Source: Arthrobotrys musiformis (taxonomy: Eukaryota; Ascomycota; Orbiliomycetes; Orbiliales; Orbiliaceae). From it: a DNA stretch of 64,000 nucleotides. Below the pieces are notes generated by a model. It saw nothing but the letters and a program-made list of their open reading frames with translations, made no database searches and was not told the DNA's origin. Position numbers and translations under genes: made by a program. Shown here piece by piece: positions 55,876 to 64,000 of this stretch (positions are counted from its first letter, which is position 1; each line of letters begins with the position of its first letter). The DNA is taken from contig JAVHJL010000002.1 in the NCBI GenBank assembly GCA_036971715.1, positions 3,008,501 through 3,072,500 on the forward strand, written 5' to 3'.

Positions 55876-58800
55876 CTACTGGTTTGAACTTTTCGATCTC
55901 TCCTCTGCCCTACCCCTTTTAGATATAGGCGGTTGTAGCACGATGGAGACTTGATCACCGGTCTTCCAGCTTCCCTCTGTACTTTCTGTCGCTCTTTGCC
56001 ATTCCGGTATTGGTTCTAAATCCCTAAAGTATGGCATCAAGTTTCTATCCTTCAACGGCCCCATATTCCACGGTTTTTGAGATTTTTGAAACTTCTCTCT
56101 GAGGCCGTTATCCCACAAATCTCTACAAGACCTCGGGAACTCTGGGGATTTCAACATGTCTCTCAAACATTCAGCGTCAACTGGCACGGAGTCAAAGCTC
56201 TTCAAACGAGTCCATTTCCCCCTTTCTTTAGGTGGGGGGCCAACATTGAACGAGCCAGGTACTATGTAAGGCATAGTAATCGTTCCTTTTAGAGTAGGAG
56301 GTGGCGCGCCGAAAGATCCCTTTACTAGCTTATCCGGCGTTGGTCCTCCTATGGCGAGTTCGATATCGAAGTAGAGGTCAACTAAGTCGTATGTCTTTGC
56401 TAGGCCACGGGGCCTGATGACACCACAGGCGCGGTATCTCCAGTGAAGTGTATTATGTGTACCCCTGATTATGCTTAATTTGTCAAGAACTTGATAGTCC
56501 CGCTTTTGTAGACCGGCATATTGCCCATCTGTAAGCAGGTATCGCCCAACATTGTCCCTACCGTCCTCCCTTTGGCGGCGGCGCAGTTCCTTAGTTGCTA
56601 TACTTGCGGAACTACATTCGTGAAAACATAGCGCCATGGAGTGGTTAGTACATGTACGTACAGTCGCTGCGGTTAGGTTTTCTCGATTAAGAGAACTCAC
56701 GTTGCTTTCAATTGGCATATCTTCCTCTGCTCATAAACGAGGGACTTGCAGCCATAACTATCCACTTCCAGAGAGATTTCCTTCGCACTCGGTCTTTCGA
56801 AGTCTCCCTGGTGTTCATGATACCTTCCCTTATACTTAAGGCGTCGTGTATTAACTTTATCATCTGTAATGAACTCATAATCCGGACCAACATTCGAATA
56901 TTCGCCGAGCCCATACTCGCGATCAAATGCATCGAGATAGTTTGCTGATGGATCCCACATAGATCCTGGCGTTTCCTTGATGGATTGGTAGGAAGGATAC
57001 GGTCGATCGGATGTATCTACAGCCCCCCACCAGTCTAGAAATTCAAGGTAATGTTCAAAGTGAAGATCCAGAAGGGGATAGTCTCTATCTACCTCGACTA
57101 GGCGGGAGCATTTTGACACCGCCAAGTTGTAGAGGTCTCTTCGGCCTTGCTCTTTATCGGGGCTCTGCGACGGGATGTTGAGGTCCTGTGATAAAAGGTT
57201 CTCGGGCGAAGGCTGAATCTCCACCACCTCAGGCTCCACATTTTCAAGAATTGCAGGTTGCAGTTCATCAGGCGCAATATTCTCGAGCTCTATGGTCTCT
57301 GGTTTACGAGGTACGGGTTTTGCTGGTAGTCGGGCTCTCGGATCCCCTTTAACAAATTTTCGTCCGCTGGTACCAGCGGCGCCTGTCTCCTGTCTATCAC
57401 TGCCCCCAAATCTCTCGCCGAACCCTTTCTTTTTATTTTAATGTCTGTGAATTTCAAGTGGACAGTGTTAGTGTGCCTCTGAAAGTATTTGCATCCACCC
57501 TAGTTTTGCACTGCTTCAGGGATATCCTTACCTTCATCAAAGCTGTCATCTAGAGCTACGAAGTCACCTTCGAGGTGCGACGCGGGCGGGCGCTTTGAAG
57601 CTGTATTGCCCCCTCGAGACTTCCCCCCAAGCCATCCTTTTCGTCGTTTTCCGTCACTTTCGGCGGGCTCCTCGGTCTCAATGAATTCCAGATCCTCTTG
57701 AATTGTCTTCTGTCCGGGTCGAGAGCTGAATGGATCCAATAGATACGACGGCAAGTCATTCACCATTCTATTCAAATCTGGTCCCAGACTTTGCACATCC
57801 TGAGGCCTAGGATCTGAGATGGCCTCCGTCATTTCCAGGTTCGTATTTGCCCCGCCACCCTCCGCGGGTGCATTGAAAACGTCAGTGGTCCACGGTAGAG
57901 TGTATCTTTGTCCGAGATCTCCCAGCCCCGAAAACTGAACCGGCTGCGAGCCTTGAAATATTGGATCGCGGATAATTTCCTCGGTTACGAGCGCCATGGT
58001 TGGTGTATTTCCCATATTTTGAGCCAATGTCTCCCCAGTCGCATCATTAGGAATGATTTCGTCTTGAAACTCCTCCTCAATTTCGTGGTCTGAGCTGACG
58101 TAGCTCCTACCGATTGGAGAAGGAGTATCTGCGTCGCTGTATTCATCCATGCGCTGTGAATCCACAGCAGGATATCCAGTATTAAGACCCGAGCCATAGT
58201 CTGGAACATCGTTTCCTGTTCCAAAGCCCAGGTCATAGTTTAGAATATTGTCCGCTATTCCAACCCCTGGACCATAGTCGGGAATATTGTCTTCCAGTCC
58301 AGAGTCTAATCCCGCCGCATCAACGTCTAGAGGCTGGAACTGGTCATTGCCAACGTCTTCCTCGATCATTCTAGCAGGAGTGCTCTGAATAGATTCCTCG
58401 AATAAAGAGGACTCAGACCTCGAAGGACGATATCCATGCGGGAGGAGTTCAGCCTCATCCACAATCGGTGCCCTTGCTACCGACTCTTCACTTATAGCTG
58501 ATCCGATACTTGGAGATCTAGAACGGCCGTTCACGATATTATCTTCCCCCACCGAGCTCGAATCTTCGATCGCAAATGGGTCATAGTCCTGAGAGTTAGA
58601 ATCGGCGTTGTCTTCCGGCAACGAAGACGAGCTTGCGATAGAATCTTCAATTGCGAAGGGATCATAGCTGTCTTCTGAGTTTGTACCGTCACCGAACAGT
58701 TGTCTTTTTTGAAGCAGCTTGGGGGGGACCAAATCTATTACATTTGTATCAGTAAATTCACTTGTAGCTACATATCCGCCCAAGTAGTCAAGTGAATATC

Positions 58801-58990
58801 TAGGTAATTATGCGTGGCAACTTGTTGGAATTTGCTTACCTGGTACCAAACTAGAATTTAATGCATCCCTCGAGCTCAGCTGCAGAGCAATACTCCGTTC
58901 CTGATTTATAAATTTCTCGTCATTTATATAAAGCCCCAATATCGGCCGCGAGAAGCCGAGGAGGCATGATGCCGCTATTAAAACTTTCAT
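55876..58990 (-). CDS. Large novel secreted protein, 937 residues
   Basis: Four exons on the minus strand, complement(join(55876..56611,56701..57424,57532..58734,58840..58990)). No known domain. Residues 1-19 (MKVLIAASCLLGFSRPILG) form a signal peptide. Residues about 55-470 are acidic and low in complexity, with repeated YDPFAIEDS (two copies) and three or four copies of a Pro/Asp-Tyr-Gly motif (NIPDYGPGVG, DVPDYGSGLN). About 540-937 looks folded, with many Trp/Tyr (HYLEFLDWWGAVDTSDRPYPSYQ; GTHNTLHWRYRACGVIRPRGLAKTYDLVDLYFD). The 57531-57425 junction is uncertain: a CAG at 57445 is a better acceptor but leads into another frame that stops, so AAAG at 57425 is used. The protein is exported by prediction. 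Nothing shows whether it is an effector, wall protein or enzyme. Confidence 0.6.
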
Positions 58991-59552
58991 AGTGTGTATA
59001 AAGTACTGTAGTCTTCACAAATTTAGGCTGGGGTTACCGAAATTCAGCACCAGCAGTAACGCTCATGAGCTCACGCTATCAAAACCACGTTTTGAAAAAG
59101 AAAAACGTGGAATGGTTATCTACAAGCTGGGTTCATTGTGCCACGTGCACTTATTTGCGAGGTTTAAATGTTTCTTCCTAAGCCTTGGAAGAATAAATTA
59201 TCTGAGCTCAAGGCTTCGTCTTGGATATTTCAGAGCAAAACAGCTCCCGCGAGGCGAAAGAGAATAAATATTAATAGCGCAGTTTAGCCTCTGCAGGCTT
59301 AATAACATCTAAGCCACCAATAAAACGCATTCCGACATAGTTTTCTTTGGTTTATAAACTTAAAAGCATATTTTTATGGTTACACAAGCGTAGCGTATCG
59401 TGTAAGATCTAAGATATATAAATATTACTGCTATAATATTATAATACATTGACTTGCAGTTGAAACAATCATTACAGGGTATTGAAGCACTGATAAAGGA
59501 GGGCTCGAAACGTGAAACCTTTTTATCTTCGGAATCACCGCTTCCAAGCTAT
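58991..59552. other. Intergenic region
   Basis: 562 bases between the start of the 937-residue secreted protein and the end of the polygalacturonase, both on the minus strand. An E-box-like CCACGTGC lies at about 59141-59148. No gene. Confidence 0.4.
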
Positions 59553-61138
59553 TTACAATGCTGCACCTTCCGGTGTGCATGGGATGCCAACATCTCCAAC
59601 AATGTTCTGGCAAACGGCCAATGGTGGGCTGCCCTTTGGAGATGTTGTTTCGATATCCTCAAGGTGAATCTTCTCGCAGACGGCACCTATACCATTTTTG
59701 TTAGTATATTATTCTCAATATCTTATGTTAGGAAATGTTTTTCGTACCTGGAGAACACTTAAGGTCGACAACAACCTTCCCGTATTTACCAGAGCTAGAG
59801 CCAGTGAAGTTCAGGAAGTTGATATTGGAGATATCAACACGAGATGGGTAGCTGGAGCATTCGGTAGAATTGATGTTGAAGTAGCACTGATCGAGAACGA
59901 TTGGCTGGTCGGTATTGTAGTTGTAGAAGTTCTTGAATGTGACGTTGCGGATGTAACCGTATCCCGCACTTCGGCCGGCCCAAGCCTTGAGTCTATATTT
60001 TTATATACGTTAGTCTTATGTTTCCACAGTCTCAAATAAGTTCGCGGAATCGTACCTAGCACCGCATTGTGCGTTCAACATGATAATATCCTCAACATGG
60101 ACATTCTCAATGTAGTCCTTAACACCAGCATACTGACCGATGGATCCCATGGAAATACCATGAGTACCATTACACCAAAGATTCTTGACAAAGATATTGG
60201 ATGTATTAGGCTTTGGCGAGAAGCAATCGTCACCAATGTTAATATACGAGTTTGTGAAGGAGATTCCGTCAAGGTTAAGCGAGTCGAAGCCGTCGGTGTT
60301 CTTTGGGAGATTCTGATTCTTGGATTGATTGTCGATAATGACGTTGTCGTACTCAACGTTCTTGGAAGTGACGACAAAGTTGGTCCAGCATGGGGAGTTT
60401 CTGAATTCGATACCCTCGATACGGAGGTTGGTAGCGTTTTCAGCGTAGAATAGAATTGGGCGCAAATAAGTATTTGTAGGGTCCTAGAAGATCGGTCATT
60501 AGTTTCACCTTCGTAGACGTTTAAAATGCAACAATTGCCATTCTGTTGATACGTACCAAGATCTCGCGGCCTGCGAAACCGTCATACCACGCCTGGCCGT
60601 TACCGTTCAGGATACCATTGCCGTAGATAAGAATATCCTTTCCTCCCCACTTCCAGAACATAATCGACTTCTGGAATGGATGCCAGAAATAGTTATTCTG
60701 CCAATAAGTAATGTTATTGGAGAACAAAATCTCACCGAGAAGCTCGATATGGACATTATTCAAGAATGTCAAGTCAAGCTTCTTCGCAATAACGTAGGTA
60801 GTCTCTCGCTCGAGGACGAGAGTACCGCCGTTATTCGCCTCCTTCAATCCCTGCAGGAATTCATCGGAAACATCATCTGCCTCGTTTTCAGAAGCACGGA
60901 TGTAGACCTTCTTCCTGTGGGAGAAATGAGGTCTAGTGTATTTAACCCAATGCTTATCCTTTCCGCGGTTGAGGATTAGAGAGTTGGGGAATCTCTCTAG
61001 GTATTCCTTGACCTTTGTGGTCCTCTTCGTTAACTCAACAGAGTCGTCGAGAGCATCAAGTTCGGCATATTCTGGGAGAGCGACCGCAAGCGCGGTGGCG
61101 ATAACACCAGCGAGGGTTGCGAATCGAGCGAACTTCAT
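59553..61138 (-). CDS. GH28 polygalacturonase (exo type likely)
   Basis: Four exons on the minus strand, complement(join(59553..59686,59748..59992,60056..60483,60557..61138)), 462 residues. It hydrolyses polygalacturonate after de-esterification. Signal peptide at about 1-20. The right-handed beta-helix carries all GH28 signatures: NTDG at 256-259 (Asp258), GDDC at 278-281 (Asp279/280), GTHGISMGS with His302, and RLK at 337-339. The long N-terminal part before NTDG, and the many Asn-Xaa-Ser/Thr sites, suit the exo-polygalacturonase branch; GH28 subtypes cannot be settled by eye. The introns of 61-73 nt each restore frame. A TATA-like TATAAATA on the minus strand (61246-61253) is about 110 bases before the start. 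Together with the pectin methylesterase at 20 kb it would degrade pectin. Confidence 0.92.
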
Positions 61139-63810
61139 TTTTGCGCTTCGAGAGGAGTGGAAACAGTGCCGTCTGGATTGAGGATCGTACTGAGGCTGAT
61201 CTCTAGACCGGAGAGAACCGTTGACGTTTCAGGGAGCTGGACATCATATTTATACTATGGGGAGCAAGCTCGCAGGGAAGCCTGATCATCATGATGTGAG
61301 TATAGCGCTGGGGATACATCAGAAAATGTGAATACGATTGAAAAGATTCTCCACATATCGCTACGGATAGATGGATTTTGCGGGGCACGGTCGTCATTTT
61401 CTCCGTTATATCAGTAAGCAACAGTGTTTCGCCAAACTATGGGGTTTTCCGCTAGATTCGCTACAAGACGTAGATCCCATTGAACCCCGGAATATATTTA
61501 CAGTACCACTTACACCCCCAGAATATCGGTAGGGATATGTTCGAGCGGTTGTAAGTATGTACTTGGAAGCTGGAAAGCTACACTCTGAGAAGCATGGACC
61601 CAGTCAAATGCCCCAGGCTGCATTTCGGATAAAGACCCCTGCAGTTATCGATACCCCCTCAAGAAGTTCAAGAATGCATAAGAAGTCTTGTTCGTGACAA
61701 GCACCTCCTGGCAAAGCCCTGGCTTGCCACCGCGTTTTTTATTGGTGGAAATCAGAGCTACCGGTGCGGTCTGTCCCGAGGGCTCAAGATCCTGGGGTAG
61801 GGTGCTCTTGGCACTATCGACGACAAAAAAGCTATGACCTCGGGGGAACAAAATTCCATCCAAATCGAACGACTTCATGCATCTGGTTACGGAGATCTTA
61901 TATGATAAAGTACTAGCAACTCGCAGTTTTGTTGGCTTAGTGACTTGTGATATGACGCCGATATGGCCCACTTGGGAGCTGGCTGGCCTCTTGGGACTTT
62001 GCAGGCCGTACGCCCGCCTAACCAGGAGAGCTATAAAAGCGAAAAGATTCTCCGAAGTTCCCCACCTTGGCTTTATGTATGGAGAAGCGGTCCGATGTGG
62101 CTGGCTTAGTTTAGCGTTAATTCTAACTTTATCTGCCTGTTCTCCACCATCTTGCGTCAATGGGGCACGACTTTCAGAGAATAGAGCCATACAGCGAGCC
62201 TCAATGTTTCCCAAAAGTCGTTGGCAAGAAGCCCTTAGAGTTCTCAATTTCAATAAGAATTAGTGCCAATATCTATTCGAATAGCTTTAGGAATCAAAGC
62301 CAATTGCATCCACCGCCAGTGCCATAGAGTTCCTGTCGCTCGGTTAATACGGATTTAAATATTTTGTAAAACACAATCGTGCAACCTGCTCGAGCCGTAA
62401 AACTGTTGGAATTCGAGAGAATCGTGTGTTGTTTGAGATTGCGGTCCCCTTGAGAGCCCAGATATTCCAAGCAGATGCGAAGAAATGTCAAGATTTCGCC
62501 GTGACCGGATTTCGGCAGCGAAGAAATTCAGGGACCCGTCGAGACATGGTGGTCGAATATCCGTCTTGGTAGAGGCTTGGATACTTCTTGGAAGTTATAT
62601 CCAACGCAACACGGCGAAGATGGACCATTTGTAGCGCTTGAGCTCATCACAGCTGAGTTTGTAAGCCGACATGCATTGCAAGAGAGGGATGCGAAGGATT
62701 AAGTCCGAGGTTGACAAGGATGGGGGCTTTGGCTACAGAAAATAGCTGCCATAGATCTTCCGTCTTAGTCCAGGCCCTCATTTTGACATGTTAAAATGTT
62801 TCACTGCTAGCCAGAAAGTTTCTTGCGACTGAGGTTTCTCCGTCAGAGCTGCAGTGCACTGAGCAGCGCTAGCCACCCAGCTGATTGACGAACTCCAACT
62901 AAACTAGCGAAGGGTCCTCATAATTATAAGACCGTTCAATACATTAATGCCGGATTGCAATCGGCGCGGCGGGTGAAAGTCTCGTCTCTGGTACCATATA
63001 TATACTCGTATCCAGCGCCGGGTATGTATACACTCTCGTAGCTGACATGGTTCGAGTTCTATCTGTTGACCTGAAGCTTGTACCATCCTTATATCTCTGG
63101 AATTCACATAATTCACTGCAGCTGAGCATGGTATAGCTAACCCTCAGTAGATATACATTTATATGTAGTTTGGCGCTCCATACCTAATGTAATACTACTT
63201 TGTGCACAGCGCCAGCTGCAGGTCTTCCTAATCGAACATCGACATGCATTCCCAGTCGCCCGCCTCGACAACGTCCTCCAGTTTCCGGTTCTTGGAACTC
63301 GCTGCTTAGAATTCCCAAGCTCGATCCGTGTATTCGGGCCATGTTTAAGACTCTAGCTAGGATCCCTTGGGAGAATACAGACAAGGGATTTACGTGTAGG
63401 GATAAAGGTGTTTCTAAGATTTTCCGGGTAGCATAATATAATAACTGGCAATGATATTTCCCCAACAATTGTACTCTCACTATGAAACAAGCAGAAATCA
63501 ACCAGTGATAAAAGAAAAAGGATCAAAGAGGATCAAGGGAAAGAAGATGGCGAATCAAGCTGCAACCAAAGTGAGTCCGCAACATCGGATGATAGAAATC
63601 TGAAAACACCATTGTAAATGAAGATAAGAAGAACCAAAGTGACACGAAAGCCAAAGGCGGTAAAAAGCTTCCGATAAAATACAACAAAGCAGACGTAAGG
63701 GACTGAATGCAAAACCAGGAATAATGATAGCACAACAGACACAAACACAGGATCAAATAAATGAATGGAAGAAATGAAAGATGACGAAGTTAAAAAGCGC
63801 CCACAATAAC
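61139..63810. other. Gene-poor region, 2.7 kb
   Basis: The first 120 bases hold the polygalacturonase promoter. Beyond, only one longer minus-strand open frame (61645-62253) appears; it has no ATG start in good context and no recognisable motif, so I do not call it. No tRNA, rRNA or transposon features seen. Confidence 0.4.
61246..61253 (-). promoter_or_regulatory. TATA-like element of the polygalacturonase gene
   Basis: TATAAATA on the minus strand, about 110 bases upstream of the GH28 ATG at 61138. Position and sequence fit a TATA box; the transcription start is unknown. Confidence 0.45.
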
Positions 63811-64000
63811 TCAAGGCTTCTTTACCAGGGTACCAAACCCAGCCGCATCTTTAGCATGCATCCAACGTATGTAGGCCTGCAATTCCTTATCGAGAACTTC
63901 GCGATCAGGGGAGATTTTCCGCCACTCTTCGTCCCCAGGGGCAAAGTCACTGAGATAAACAACTGCGGGTAAAGCAACTGTCTCGTCATCGACAGTTTTA
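63811..64000 (-). CDS. C-terminal end of a gene cut by the window edge
   Basis: Partial, minus strand. An open frame runs in from beyond 64000 and ends at the TGA at 63811, giving about 62 residues with natural-looking composition (FAPGDEEWRKISPDREVL, YIRWMHAKDAAGFGTL, ending VKKP). The family is not recognised from this fragment. A splice acceptor further upstream inside the fragment cannot be excluded. Confidence 0.45.
   Translation of the reverse strand, partial: KTVDDETVALPAVVYLSDFAPGDEEWRKISPDREVLDKELQAYIRWMHAKDAAGFGTLVKKP

Noticed and set aside
57445..57531. Shorter intron in the 937-residue secreted protein gene ending at CAG 57445.
   Set aside because: The resulting frame stops about 150 bases later and drops the long conserved-looking C-terminal part; kept only as a possible splice variant.

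Overview
The window is a gene-dense piece of a filamentous ascomycete (Pezizomycotina) nuclear genome. The evidence is the short introns (about 53 to 105 nt, with GTRNGY-type donors, CTAAC/CTAAG-like branch sites and YAG acceptors), the gene content, and the mixture of single-exon housekeeping genes with multi-exon secreted hydrolases. I could not narrow it to a class. I spliced the multi-exon genes by eye; every spliced total below is a multiple of three with one terminal stop, and uncertain junctions are flagged.

Layout. 1-5 kb: LCL2-like ER protein, tRNA-splicing endonuclease subunit SEN2, and a degenerate XPG/FEN-fold protein. 7.2-10 kb: a ten-exon secreted sedolisin (tripeptidyl-peptidase). 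10-19 kb: housekeeping block with an acyl-protein-thioesterase-like hydrolase, TRM61, cysteinyl-tRNA synthetase (divergent from TRM61), an ICln/Lot5 protein, and an omega-like GST. 20-21.5 kb: pectin methylesterase with a C-terminal CBM1. 22-27.4 kb: a six-exon cellular RNA-dependent RNA polymerase (RNA silencing). 27.4-30.5 kb: gene-poor. 30.5-34.6 kb: short-chain dehydrogenase and an M18 aminopeptidase with an unusual N-terminal extension. 36-46.7 kb: accessory-looking stretch with a novel secreted protein, a diverged Hsp70-like ATPase, a long coiled-coil protein, and a fusion of a nucleoside-phosphorylase domain to a six-bladed fucose-lectin-like propeller. 47.5-51.7 kb: mitochondrial dynamin-like/Mmc1-like candidate, UBC7-type E2, and a hydrolase-fold protein without its catalytic serine. 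52.8-61.1 kb: GH74 xyloglucanase with CBM1, a 937-residue novel secreted protein, and a GH28 polygalacturonase. 61-64 kb: gene-poor, ending in a gene cut by the window edge.

How the genes fit together. Pectin methylesterase, GH28 polygalacturonase, GH74 xyloglucanase and the sedolisin are secreted and suit a fungus feeding on plant tissue; two of them carry cellulose-binding CBM1 modules. SEN2, TRM61 and cysteinyl-tRNA synthetase are independent tRNA-maturation genes and are not clustered by function. The most unusual locus is 44461-46731. The phosphorylase domain found at the N-terminus of many fungal NOD-like receptors is joined there to a lectin propeller, with no NTPase or repeat domain. 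Its architecture suggests a glycan-sensing or glycan-targeted nucleosidase; that role is inference.
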